The notes under the pieces: model-generated
The model's input: the letters and a program-made list of their open reading frames with translations, nothing else
Database searches by the model: none
What the model was told of the DNA's origin: nothing
Assembly: GCA_963531535.1 (NCBI GenBank)
Contig: CAUSGX010000012.1
Coordinates: forward strand, 1-24,855
DNA from: HOT-345 sp963531535
Lineage (GTDB): Bacteria > Patescibacteriota > Gracilibacteria > Absconditabacterales > Absconditicoccaceae
DNA length: 24,855 bases
Direction of reading: 5' to 3'
Shown: piece after piece, positions 1 to 8,305 of the stretch
How positions within the stretch are numbered: the first letter of the stretch is position 1
How the letters are laid out: each line of letters starts with the position of its first letter
Position numbers and translations under genes: made by a program

Positions 1-297
1 GGACAATTTGTAAAGGCTTATAGATTTAGAAATGGATTTTCAGATATTCCTTGTCAGGTTCAGCTGAGGCTTTGTGTTGATGGTGAATTAGAATGAACTT
101 ATCAAAATCCTACTTGTCAGCCTTGGGAGACTTCGTATGAGGATTTCTTAGATGGATATATGAATCAGGATCAGCCGTCACCTCGTAGACTTTTGAGAAT
201 GCTTCAGACTGAGTTTATTCCTGAGCCAGAGTATGGGAATACCTTTACTCAGCCAGTAGCGTTAGAAATGAAAAAAGTACTGAACTCTGATTTTTAA
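1..297 (+). CDS. 3' end of an unidentified protein
   Basis: The open frame enters from the left edge and ends at TAA 295-297, leaving 98 residues. It carries one in-frame TGA (position 112), read as glycine. The visible part is polar, with three cysteines in its first half, many Gln, Pro and Glu residues, and no membrane segment. I do not recognise a family. Since the start lies outside the window, the N-terminal domain and any signal peptide cannot be judged. A 22-base gap separates it from the CBS-domain gene on the same strand, so the two may be co-transcribed. Confidence 0.6.
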
Positions 298-319
298 TCT
301 TTTACTTCATTGATTGAAT

Positions 320-1075
320 ATGACCTCTACAGTTCCAAATTCTAGTGAAGATACTATTATCAGCTTCTTAGCCTTATTTAATCAAATTGATAAGCATTTT
401 GATAAGGTGCTTTGAGAAGAAGGTTTTTCTCCGTATAATGAAAAATTGAAGAAAATTTCTGAGGGGAGATATCCGATTTCAGGATTTGTGAGGAAACATA
501 TCTATCAGTTGAGAAATTTTTGAGAGTTAAGGAACTTCATTACCCATGGAATCAAAACTAATGGAGAGACTTATGCTGTTCCAACTACTGCTGCAGTTGA
601 GAGGATTTCTCATTATGTAGAGGTGATCACGGCTCCAGTCAGAGTTATCGATCTTTTCAAAAAGGAGGTCTTTACTGCGAAGACAACAGATCTGGTGAAA
701 AGTATTATTCCACAGATGAAGGAGAAAAACTATACTGCTGTGCCTATTTATGATGCACAGTGAAAATTTTCTGGGGTTCTTAGTGAAAAAAGGCTTTTGT
801 ATTGGATTGCGGGGCTTTTGATGAATGAAGATTATATGAATCTTGGGCTGTTGAAAGTTGAACATATCCTTTCAGAAAAACATGGGAATGATTATCTTTT
901 TGTGCCTAAGACGATGAATATTTATGAGGCAGATGAACTCTTCACTAAAAAGAAAATGAATAACGAGAGATTAGATATTATCTTTATTACTGAGACGGGA
1001 AGTCCTGATGAAGATATCTTGGGATTGATATCTTCAAGTGATGCAAATGTGATAGATCAGTATTTAATCTTTTAA
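320..1075 (+). CDS. CBS-domain pair protein with HEPN-like N-terminal domain
   Basis: A 251-residue protein with TGA-glycines near residues 34, 68 and 152. The C-terminal part looks like two CBS motifs: roughly residues 105-163, including VPIYDAQGKFSGVLSEKRLL, and 175-250, ending in a GLISSSD segment. CBS pairs usually bind adenine nucleotides and act as regulatory sensors. The N-terminal 100 residues are helical and contain ELRNFITHG, an R-x4-H arrangement (R71, H76) as in HEPN domains, some of which are RNases. The HEPN reading is inference from one motif. The protein has no signal peptide or membrane segment, so it is cytosolic. ATG 320 is the first start after the upstream stop, and no Shine-Dalgarno is visible. 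Confidence 0.7.
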
Positions 1076-1167
1076 TCTAGTGTACTCAAAGGTTAAGAGA
1101 AAAAGCTTGATTTTTAGGATGAAAACACTAGTCTAAACGGTATATTTTATCTTGTTATATAAGAAAT

Positions 1168-1272
1168 ATGAAAAGTAGTAAAACTTTTAAGATCATTACC
1201 ATTGTGATTTTGGTTATTGCGTTGATTTCTCTTGTAGGAGGAGGATTTTTAGCGCTATTAGGGACAAAATAG
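1168..1272 (+). CDS. 34-residue single-pass membrane peptide
   Basis: A short ORF from ATG 1168 to TAG 1270-1272. Its pattern is a basic N-terminus (MKSSKTFK), an uninterrupted hydrophobic stretch of about 20 residues (IITIVILVIALISLVGGG), and a short tail ending in GTK. That is a single transmembrane helix with its N-terminus probably inside. It sits 39 bases before the VirB2-like gene on the same strand, so a role beside that membrane protein is possible but unproven. An AT-rich TTATAT box lies just upstream of the start. It could also be a chance ORF: it is short and no family is recognised. Confidence 0.4.
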   Translation: MKSSKTFKIITIVILVIALISLVGGGFLALLGTK

Positions 1273-1274
1273 TG

Positions 1275-1288
1275 ATCTGAATTCAGAT
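1275..1288. repeat. 14-bp perfect palindrome ATCTGAATTCAGAT
   Basis: A perfect inverted repeat immediately after the stop of the small membrane peptide. Its arms, TCTGA and TCAGA, are the core of the TCAGATTTTT word repeated across the window. No T-run follows, so it is unlikely to be an intrinsic terminator. It may be an operator or a degenerate pair of the repeated word. Confidence 0.4.
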
Positions 1289-1311
1289 TCTTTACCTCTT
1301 GTAAAATAAAA

Positions 1312-1848
1312 ATGAAAAAGCTGATCTTATCTTTGGTGTTGCTGTGTTGAGTATTTTTTGTTGGAGGAGTGTTTGCGGATGAGCCGTGTAATATTTGTGA
1401 TTCTCCTCCAGAACAATCTTCTGCTGAAGGAGGAGAGAAAAAAGATAGTGTATCGAACAAGGAAAGTTCGGCTACAAATTCTACTCAAACTCTAACTAAG
1501 GAAGATGTCTGAATCAACCTTACTCCAGATTGTCTGATCAATGGTGGTTGTAGTTTTTCAATCTATGATACACTAGATATTCGTAAAGATGCTAGGGGAA
1601 AATGAGAGAGAACCTCAGTAATGATTTTTATCCAAGATATTATCCTTGCACTCACTACATTTATCGGAACCTTCGTAACATTAGGTCTCATCGCATCAGG
1701 GATCACCTATCTCATGAGTCCAGTTGATAGTGGAAACAGAGGGAAAGCAATGAAAGGAATTAAGTATTCTCTTATTGGATTGGTCGTCGTAATGGCATCT
1801 CTTGTGATTATCAGGCTCATTCAATTCCTTGCAAAAGGTGGATCGTAA
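1312..1848 (+). CDS. VirB2/TrbC-like pilin candidate, secreted, two membrane helices
   Basis: A 178-residue protein with three TGA-glycines. An N-terminal signal peptide (about residues 1-23, cleavage near VFA-DE) is followed by a low-complexity Ser/Glu/Lys linker with four cysteines, then two hydrophobic helices at about 105-135 and 150-172. The short basic loop between them (MSPVDSGNRGKAMKGIKYS) is characteristic of VirB2/TrbC-type pilins and of small CPR proteins annotated as such. VirB2 proteins form conjugative or adhesive pili. No other type IV secretion gene is in the window, so the family call rests on topology and loop composition. The standard-code ATG at 1621 would lose the signal peptide. 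It ends just before a strong terminator. Confidence 0.55.
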
Positions 1849-1870
1849 GATTCTTTAGAATATATAAAAG

Positions 1871-1900
1871 AAAAAGAGAAATCAGATTTTTCTCTTTTTT
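1871..1900 (+). terminator. Intrinsic terminator after the VirB2-like gene
   Basis: An 11-bp perfect stem, AAAAAGAGAAA (1871-1881) with TTTCTCTTTTT (1889-1899), and a 7-base loop, running into a T-tract. The loop overlaps one copy of the repeated TCAGATTTTT word (1882-1891). Confidence 0.75.
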
Positions 1901-1914
1901 TTATTCTAAAAAAG

Positions 1915-2490
1915 ATGAAGTGATTAGATAAAATTTCTTGATTTTTACAAGCAAATCATCATACTCAGCTGTCGGAGAAATATCTCTCGCTTCTGAGAGA
2001 TTTTTTATATTCTCATCTGTATTTTAAGACCATGAAGCAGCAAGAAGTTGAACAAATTACAAATATCTTAATAAACTGGGAAAATACCCACAAGGTTATC
2101 CCTTATTTTTCTGATTTAGTTCAACATCCTGTGTATGGAGCAGTTTTTTCTTCTCTTTCTATTGATGAGAAAAAGGAAGTGGAAAATGTTATTCATGACT
2201 ATATTCTTCAGAAACTTGATTTGATCACTAAAACTAAAGGTGGTCAGCTTTTTAAGAGGTTTGAGGAATCTCAGCCTGAGCTTTTTTGGAGATTCCGTGA
2301 GATGAATGATAAAAATAATACTGATCCAGAATTTCAGTCAATTGGGAAGCAAGTAGAGATTGAAATGTTCAAACTTGAGGGAATCCTGACTGAGAAAATG
2401 CTTCAACAAGAAAAAGGACTCGAAAAAGTCGTTGAGTCCTTTTATAATTTGGTATATCTCTTCTTTCCAAGGTTTAACGAGATAGAGTAG
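1915..2490 (+). CDS. Unknown 191-residue cytosolic protein
   Basis: From ATG 1915 to TAG 2488-2490. Two TGA-glycines near the N-terminus (residues 3 and 9) place the start here rather than at the internal ATG 2032, because the frame is open and protein-like throughout. It is rich in Glu, Gln, Lys and aromatic residues and predicted mostly helical, with no signal peptide, membrane helix or recognisable catalytic motif. The last 25 residues are hydrophobic-aromatic (VVESFYNLVYLFFPRFNEIE) and could pack as an amphipathic helix. No family is recognised. It faces the DUF1846 gene across only five bases, and its 3' end contains the hairpin at 2412-2443. Confidence 0.6.
2412..2443. terminator. Bidirectional terminator hairpin embedded in a coding 3' end
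   Basis: A 10-bp perfect stem AAAAGGACTC / GAGTCCTTTT with a 12-base loop. On the minus strand it lies about 55-85 bases past the DUF1846 stop and ends in a T-run. On the plus strand it lies inside the last 26 codons of the unknown gene ending at 2490. It probably terminates the minus-strand transcript. Confidence 0.5.
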
Positions 2491-2495
2491 TGGTC

Positions 2496-3341
2496 TTAGA
2501 GGCACATATCACTTGGATTTTTGAATCAGGAGATAAGATTGTCTTTATTCACTACTGTTTTGAGAATTTTTTTAAGGAGTTCGTAGTTTTTTTCTAGGGT
2601 TCCATCTATAGTTTTTCAATCTGCTTCTTGAATCAGATTTTTTTGTTTTTTTTCTGCTCGGGCTTGATTGATTTCGTTTTCTAAAGGAAGGTCTTTCATC
2701 GGGAATGTTTCTAAGATACTGAAGCTTGATTCAAGGCCTATTTCATGATCACGGTAAATTTGACCAATCGCTGTCACTAGTTTTCAACTATGCTCTCAGA
2801 TCCCAGTGATAAAAACGATTTTCTTGGTGATTGGAATATGATCATCATCTCAAAATCCATTTTCACTTAGCAAAAATCTCGTATTTATAAGCTCTGGATA
2901 GCCTTTTTTTGTGTATTGTTCTCGAACCTTATATCCCTTCTTTTGAAATTTTGACTCAAATGTGAAAATCATATCATACATCTCACTCATGTTGATATTA
3001 GTGATTACGAGCTGAGGCTTTATCCCTGTTGATGTTTCAATCTTTTTAAGAGTAAGCTCTGTATACTCGCAACATCAGAGTTGTTTTTTTGTCATTGGAG
3101 AATTATTGATAATTTCTTGAGCATTGATACAGACAAGAATTTCTGCTTCTAACCTAAAATGTGAGATCAGCTTTTTTCTGATATCGCTCTCATATCAATT
3201 CAAGGTTCTACTTGCATAGTCATCCTTTAGCAGTTTCCCATTGATTTTTATGTAAAATTTTCCTTTAGTTTGCTTTGCCCTTGCTGAAATTTCAGCTTGG
3301 AGTCTCTCAAGATAGGCTTTCGAGTCAAATGTTCACTCCAT
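2496..3341 (-). CDS. DUF1846 (UPF0371) protein, N-terminal half only
   Basis: A 281-residue protein with seven TGA-glycines. It follows the DUF1846/UPF0371 family closely. KGKFYIKINGKLLKDDYASR and LNGYESDIRKKLI (about residues 27-58) match the N-terminal signature, and EILVCINAQEI, the KGYP segment and ETFPMKDLPL follow in order. IVFITGIGEHSGK (175-187) resembles a P-loop and corresponds to the family's glycine-rich segment. The function of the family is not established; nucleotide binding is an inference from that loop. Family members are about 490-500 residues, whereas this one ends after the family's SPTDMG-like segment (here NPSDMCL), so the C-terminal half is absent. The frame has no sign of decay. 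It faces the unknown gene ending at 2490 across five bases. Confidence 0.75.
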
Positions 3342-3483
3342 AGTGAGATGATTTTGATATAAAAAGGTTCTCTTTAATTATATGCGATTTCATTCCATTT
3401 GTCAAAAGAATCCTATTTTTTACTTGAAAAATGAGAGATAAAAGATACAAAGAAATCAGATTTTTTATTGTTTTCTCTCCATT

Positions 3484-4443
3484 ATGAAATTAATTGTAGA
3501 TTCCGCACAAAGATATGCAAAAATGAGAGCTCATACTGCTACGCATCTTCTTCATGCTGCACTTGGTAAGATTTTCCCAACAACAAAACAGGCAGGTTCT
3601 CTCGTAGACAGAGATCTTTTGAGATTTGATTTTTATGCCGATAGACTCTTAAATGAGCAGGAATTAGCTCAGCTTGAGAGAGTTATCAATCAAATGATCT
3701 ATTATGCATGTGAAGTTTCTACCTTGGAAGTACCGATAGAGGAGGCTCAGAAACTCGGTGCGAAGATGTTTTTTGAGGAGAAATATGGAGATATTGTGCG
3801 TGTTGTACAGGTAAAGAATATTCATAGTGATGAGGTAGCTCCAGAAGTTCAGGTCTATTTTGATAGTTATGGGGCAACGCTTTCTCAAGAACTTTGTTGA
3901 GGAACTCATGTAGCTAATACTAAAGATATTGGTGCATTTAGTATCGTTTCTCAAGAGGCAGTTGCTTCTGGAATTAAGAGGCTTACTGCTCTAACTGGGC
4001 CTAGAGTCTTGGAAAAGATAGAGAAACAAACAAGTATGCTCTGAGATTTGGTAAATATATTAGAGGTAAAGTCTTTTGCTCAGCTCTCAGAAAAGGCTCA
4101 AAAATTAACGAAAACACTTGAAGAATGTCAATCTCAACTTCAAGCTATGGAGAGTAAGGTTATCAAAGCTGAATTGTTGTCAGGAGAAAAAAAATCAGAT
4201 CAGTATTTTGAGATTATTCTAAAGGTGACTTCAGATTTGAACTTTAAGGCGGTGTGAGCTGAGGCAAAGAGCTTATTTTTGGAGAAAAGTGTTTTGTTGT
4301 ATAATGATTTATGAAATTTTGTTATTCTCTGAAAGGCGGGAGTTTCTGCTAAACAACTAGCACAGCAAGTCGCTCTAAAATGATGAGGGAATGATGCCCA
4401 AGTCCAAGGAAGAGATGAAAATGTAATCAAACTTTATAGTTAG
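3484..4443 (+). CDS. Stand-alone alanyl-tRNA editing (SAD) plus DHHA1 protein, C-terminal half of AlaRS
   Basis: A 319-residue protein matching the C-terminal half of alanyl-tRNA synthetase. The editing domain carries HTATH (H17, H21) and CGGTH (C138, H142; G139 is TGA), the four zinc ligands that place the active site for hydrolysing mischarged Ser- or Gly-tRNA(Ala). RFDFYADRLLNEQEL and EEKYGDIVRVV are also AlaRS-like. A coiled segment (about 185-235) leads into a C-terminal domain ending in a glycine-rich GGGNDAQVQGR segment typical of DHHA1. The class II aminoacylation core (about 450 residues) is missing, and no such sequence lies upstream. It is therefore either an AlaX-like trans-editing protein or one subunit of a split AlaRS; the retained DHHA1 domain favours the latter. 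A repeated-word copy (3456) lies just upstream. Confidence 0.85.
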
Positions 4444-4469
4444 AAAGAGGACTCTTTCAAAAAGACAAG

Positions 4470-4500
4470 AAAAATCTGAACATTATCTCAGATTTTTTTA
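4470..4500 (+). terminator. Terminator made of two inverted copies of the repeated word
   Basis: AAAAATCTGA (4470-4479) and TCAGATTTTT (4488-4497) form a perfect 10-bp stem with an 8-base loop and a T-run. It terminates the AlaRS-half gene. Confidence 0.8.
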
Positions 4501-4565
4501 ATTTTCTATTGCAATTAGAGGACAAAAGACTATACTCTCTTACCAAAAACAAAAAAACATACTAT

Positions 4566-5000
4566 ATGGCAAAGATCGTCGCAGGCATTTTGAGCAAATT
4601 CTTCCAGCTCTTCGCCCAAAAATCAAACTACAAAGTGGAAGAAATATCTGAGGATGAAAGGTTTATCCATAGGCTTTTAGCCCCGATTCGAAAAGAATTC
4701 GATGTCTCTAGATCAGCTTTCGAACTGTTCTGTAAAGATATCTACAAGCATAACGAAGCTTTAGGTATCTCCGGAAATTCTAAAGAATTCGAACTAGCAG
4801 GGACATGGCACATCTGGGATAAGCTAGGAGGGAGATTTATTATCAATAAGATCTTCGTCAAGAAGAAAGAACCTCAGGTATCTGAGCAGATTCAAAGTCA
4901 CTACCAACTAAAAGTAAGTTTCTTTGATTCACAAAGAGACCTTGACCGCGGACAAGAGTCCGAAATAAAGGTTGATTCAATTCTCTTAGGAGAAGTCTAA
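4566..5000 (+). CDS. Unknown 144-residue protein
   Basis: I chose ATG 4566; an in-frame TTG at 4509 would add 19 residues but has no support. The protein has a hydrophobic-aromatic N-terminus (MAKIVAGILSKFFQLFAQ), possibly an amphipathic helix, then a charged mixed region with AGTWHIWDKLGGRFIINK (about residues 79-96) and a polar C-terminus. No family is recognised. Unlike most neighbours it has no in-frame TGA among its glycines, and it uses C-ending codons (TTC, ATC, GCC, GGC) more freely. That is compatible with recent acquisition or a different expression level, but the gene is too short to be firm. It is followed by its own terminator. Confidence 0.55.
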   Translation: MAKIVAGILSKFFQLFAQKSNYKVEEISEDERFIHRLLAPIRKEFDVSRSAFELFCKDIYKHNEALGISGNSKEFELAGTWHIWDKLGGRFIINKIFVKKKEPQVSEQIQSHYQLKVSFFDSQRDLDRGQESEIKVDSILLGEV

Positions 5001-5031
5001 AACGATACCCTAATTTTCATTCTATCTATCT

Positions 5032-5060
5032 GAGCCAGAGGTTTTTCCTTTGGCTCTTTT
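5032..5060 (+). terminator. Intrinsic terminator after the 144-residue gene
   Basis: GAGCCAGAGG (5032-5041) pairs with CCTTTGGCTC (5047-5056), with one mismatch and a T5 loop, followed by TTTT. It is one of the more GC-rich hairpins in the window. Confidence 0.7.
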
Positions 5061-5064
5061 GGTA

Positions 5065-5094
5065 TTGAAAAACTCCAGAAAAGTCCTATATACT
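5065..5094 (+). promoter_or_regulatory. Sigma70-like promoter for rsmE
   Basis: TTGAAA (5065-5070), an 18-base spacer and TATACT (5089-5094), about 36 bases before the rsmE start. The same TATACT box appears in two other candidate promoters of the window. Confidence 0.5.
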
Positions 5095-5130
5095 TTAAAA
5101 AAGAAAAACTGATTTATTTCTCCTACTTAA

Positions 5131-5835
5131 ATGCAGCTATTTATTTGTGATGATTTTGTAATACAAGGCGAGAAGCTAATTATTAGGAAACAGCCAGAGC
5201 TTGTTCGTCAGCTGAGAAAAGTCCTTAGAGCTGCTCCTGGATATCATTTTTGGATACAAAGAGCAAATGCCGATTTGAGATATGAGGTTGAGTTAGAAAA
5301 ATGGACTGATACTCAGATTTTTTCTACGATAATACAAAAAATTCAGACTCCTTCTTCAGATAAAAAGCTTGCAATGGCTATTGCCTTGCCAAATAAACAG
5401 GAAAAACTTGAGTTGATTGTCCAAAAATTGACAGAAATCTGAATCTCAGATATTTATTTTTGGGCTGCAGAAAGGTCTGTTGTTAAGACTGTTTCTCCTC
5501 AGAAATTTGAGAGACTACAAAAGATAGTTCAAGAGGCTCTAGAGCAGTCTTATGGTCGAAAATTACCTAAGCTCAGATTTATTGAAAATTTTGATGAAAT
5601 TAAAAATGAATATACTTTTATTTCATTTGATCTTTGAGGAAGCAAATTGCAGCTGGGAACCTCTCCTTTAGGCGAATCTTTGCTTTGAATCGTTTGACCA
5701 GAGTGAGGATTGACAAAAAGGGATTATGATAGCTTTTGAAAAGAAGTCCAAGTCTTGCAACTTGGGGATTCTGTCTTGAGAATGGAGACTGCGAGTATCG
5801 TTTGAGCATGGTTTCTGAGTCAGCAGGTGAAGTAG
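5131..5835 (+). CDS. rsmE: 16S rRNA (uracil1498-N3)-methyltransferase RsmE
   Basis: A 234-residue SPOUT-class methyltransferase that methylates N3 of U1498 in the decoding region of 16S rRNA, using S-adenosylmethionine. The C-terminal trefoil-knot signatures are clear: GPEGGLTKRD (residues 189-198, with two TGA-glycines) and LGDSVLRMETA (211-221). The N-terminal PUA-like part has the expected RQLRKVLRAAPG segment. The length matches the family. With TGA as stop the gene would end at residue 103, before the catalytic domain. A candidate promoter lies upstream, and the DUF192 gene starts 27 bases after the stop in the same direction, so they form a probable two-gene operon. One copy of the repeated word (5313) is inside. 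Confidence 0.92.
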
Positions 5836-5862
5836 ATTTATATTTTACTCAAAAGGAAGGAA

Positions 5863-6348
5863 ATGAATACTCAGAAACAGCAGTCTTTTTTCAGGTTTTT
5901 GATACTTTTTATAGGGATAAAAATTCTGATTATTTTCTGATTTTTTATTTATTTTTCTAATAAGGTATGACCAGAGATTCTCTCTAATGGGGCTCAGATG
6001 TGTTTTCATCAGCACTGTTTTCCCTTAGAGGTGGCAAAAACGCCTTTAGAGAGGAGGATCGGGCTGTCTGGGAGGGAAAAGCTAGGAGAGAGGAGTGGAA
6101 TGCTTTTTGTCTTTGATGAGCCTGGAAAATATAATTTCTTTATGCAAGATACTTTTATTCCGTTAGATATCTTGCGAATTGATCGCTTGGGGCAAGTATT
6201 ACAGATTATCGAGGCAGAGCCGTGTAAAATCGATAACTGTCTTACTTATGAAGGAGCTGAGTGAGCATTTATGGTGATTGAGCTGAATCAATGAATAAGT
6301 AGAAAAATCTGAATTCAAACGTGAGATATTCTTCAAATTACTGAATAA
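5863..6348 (+). CDS. DUF192 family protein with N-terminal membrane anchor
   Basis: A 161-residue protein with TGA-glycines, including four in the C-terminal quarter. The N-terminus (about residues 7-30) is one hydrophobic helix, making it a signal anchor with the domain outside. The rest is a canonical DUF192 domain: FPLEVAKTPLERRIGLSGRE, GMLFVFDEPGKYNFFMQDTF, IPLDILRID, AEPC and FMVIELNQG, in order. The function of DUF192 is not established; the family is mostly extracytoplasmic. I chose ATG 5863 rather than 5998 because the upstream frame encodes the anchor and because AAGGAAGG lies just before it. This is one of the few Shine-Dalgarno-like sequences in the window, as expected for the second gene of an operon behind rsmE. 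Confidence 0.85.
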
Positions 6349-6349
6349 A

Positions 6350-6376
6350 AAAACTCCCTATTGTGGGGAGTTTTTG
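6350..6376. terminator. Terminator after the DUF192 gene, possibly bidirectional
   Basis: AAAACTCCC (6350-6358) pairs with GGGAGTTTT (6366-6374), with a 7-base loop and T-rich sequence on both sides. It can serve the plus operon and the facing minus gene that ends at 6402. Confidence 0.75.
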
Positions 6377-6401
6377 TTTCTTTGAATTTCTTAAAGATTA
6401 A

Positions 6402-7652
6402 TTAAAATTGATGAAATATTGTGGAGAAGACTTTGGTCTGCTTTTTCTTTTCTTTTTCTTCAAGCTCGTCTTCAAGCTTTGAAAGTTCTTCTCTATAAAG
6501 AAATTCGAATTTACTGAATTTATTAGTTACATTAAGTGCTTTTGATGCATCAGTAAGATCAATCTCTTCTTCGTATAATTTGAAATCATCAATGGTTACA
6601 ATCAGATTTTTCTTTGGTGATTTTAGGTTAAAGTTCAGATGATGTTTCTCATCTTCTTGTCCTGACTTTTGGATGATTTTTCTAATATTGAGTGATGCCG
6701 TATTCTCTTCAAGAGAGGTAATATACGTTATTGTTTCATTTTCAGTAGGAGTTGAAATGCTGAACTCATTTGTTTTCTTTCCAGTGAGGTTTTCCTGAGT
6801 GGTCAAGATTTTTGAGATATTATTGAGTAAGTGAAAATATTTTTTTATAATTTGTGTTGATTCAGGAGTTGGCTCGAACTCGAGTTTCTGATGAGCAGAG
6901 AGTTCTTTGTTTTGAGCTACTGTCTCTTCTTTATTCTCCACTTTTTCTTCTTTATTGTTAATTTTGGGATTTTCTGAAAGTTTATTTTCGTGTTTTATTT
7001 CTACTTTAGTTTCTGTAATTTTTTGATCTTTGTTGTTATCAGTCAGTTTTTGTTGCTCTTGCTTTGGTTGAGAAAAACTATTTGAAGCTGGTTCTGGTTT
7101 TATTGTAGCTTCTTTTTTGATTTCGATCTTATCTTCATTGAGTGATCAGATATCTTGAGATGGGATTTCTTTTCTTGAGACTTCTTCTGGTATCGAAGTT
7201 ATTTGTTCAGAGAATTCAGGCGTTGTAAGAGGTTCATTCTGTGATTGAATTATTCCTTCTGGAGCCTTAAATTCTGAAACTTCTTCTTTTACTTCAGGAG
7301 TTTCTGTTTCTAATACTGATTTTGGCTCTGAAACGGATTCTGAAACTGCTACTTCTGGTTCTGAAATATCAATAGGTTCAGCTTTTGCTACAGATTCAAA
7401 AATATTCTCAACATCTAAGATAGAATTTTCAGTTGATTTAGTCTGATCTGATTCAGCATTTTCTTCTGTTGTAAAACTGTCTTCTAGATCAAAATTGAAG
7501 TCTTGATCTAAAGTTGGATTTGAAATTTGTTCAAACTTCTCAAGATTTGCAAATGCTTCTTGATTCCCTCAGAAAATTTGTTGTCTAGGAGCAGGAGTTC
7601 ATGTAGCCTGATTTGCTGTTGAGTTTGTTGTTACAGTTGTATCTTCCATCAT
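6402..7652 (-). CDS. Long acidic, low-complexity protein of unknown function
   Basis: A 416-residue protein. Residues from about 40 to 250 are dominated by Glu, Ser, Thr, Pro, Gln and Lys with repeated EPK/EVSE-like phrases, and are probably disordered. From about 255 a more ordered domain begins (ESTQIIKKYFHLLNNISKIL), followed by predicted beta strands and a final charged helix (REELSKLEDELEEKEKKKQ) that could form a coiled coil. There are three TGA-glycines, all in the N-terminal half. It has no signal peptide or membrane helix. ATG 7652 or ATG 7649 could be the start. A GTG at 6941 would give only the C-terminal 179 residues and is less likely. No family is recognised; the layout suggests a scaffold or adaptor, but this is inference. 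Confidence 0.65.
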
Positions 7653-7742
7653 CTTTCAATAAAGAGTAAAACATATTTATTATATTTATTCTAAAATGTA
7701 AAGCAAATTTTATTGATTTTTCTGAGAAAAAAGCAAAAAGAC

Positions 7743-7770
7743 TTGCAAAAATTTTGATAACTTGTATACT
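7743..7770 (+). promoter_or_regulatory. Sigma70-like promoter for the RRM protein gene
   Basis: TTGCAA (7743-7748), a 16-base spacer and TATACT (7765-7770), 51 bases before the ATG. It lies in the intergenic space between two divergently transcribed genes. Confidence 0.5.
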
Positions 7771-7821
7771 CGTCATCGTCTTTTATTAAGACAATTCTTT
7801 AATTTATTATTTTTTGGTTAA

Positions 7822-8163
7822 ATGACTGAAGAAATGATTATCAGCCAAACAAAATTGTTCGTGGGTTGATTAAACTGGAAGATGAGGGGAAATGACCTCA
7901 AGACTGAATTCTCTAAGTACGGAGAAGTAGTATTTGCAAGAGTAAATCTTGACAGAGAGACCAAGAAGAGTAAGGGATTTGGTTTCGTAGAATTCCAGAA
8001 TCCAGCTGATGCTGCAAAGGCTAAGGAAGAAATGGATGGACAGGAACTTTGGGGAAGAGCTATTAAAGTAGACTTCGCAAAGGAAGACCCAGCTAGACTT
8101 GCTGCTAGAGCTGAGCATAATTCAACAAGATCTAACGAAGAAGACGAAGAAGTTGAATTCTAA
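7822..8163 (+). CDS. RRM-type RNA-binding protein
   Basis: A 113-residue protein made of one RNA recognition motif and an acidic tail. RNP2 is KLFVGGLNW (residues 11-19, G16 encoded by TGA) and RNP1 is KGFGFVEF (51-58), with the aromatic residues that stack on RNA bases (F13, F53, F55). The tail (from about 95) is rich in Arg then Glu/Asp. Small single-RRM proteins in bacteria bind RNA and are often cold- or stress-induced; its exact targets here are unknown. It stands alone, with its own candidate promoter and terminator. Without TGA as glycine, RNP2 would be lost. Confidence 0.92.
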
Positions 8164-8181
8164 GTTTTCCAAAAAATATTA

Positions 8182-8210
8182 AAACCTCGTATCAAGCGAG
8201 GTTTTTTACT
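8182..8210 (+). terminator. Terminator after the RRM protein gene
   Basis: A perfect 8-bp stem AAACCTCG / CGAGGTTT with a 7-base loop, followed by a T-run. Confidence 0.8.
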
Positions 8211-8239
8211 TTCAAAAAAAAGAGAAATCAGATTTTTAC

Positions 8240-8267
8240 TTGCTATTTTTTGGTAATTGAGTATAGT
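8240..8267 (+). promoter_or_regulatory. Sigma70-like promoter for pyruvate kinase
   Basis: TTGCTA (8240-8245), a 16-base spacer and TATAGT (8262-8267), about 38 bases before the ATG. A copy of the repeated word (8228-8237) lies directly upstream. Confidence 0.45.
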
Positions 8268-8305
8268 TCCAATTCAGTTTTTTATTTTATATATTTTTGC
8301 GGGTA

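Noticed and set aside
1077..1131. Inverted repeat CTAGTGT / ACACTAG downstream of the CBS gene
   Set aside because: Seven bases with a 41-base loop and no T-run. Too weak for a terminator or operator.
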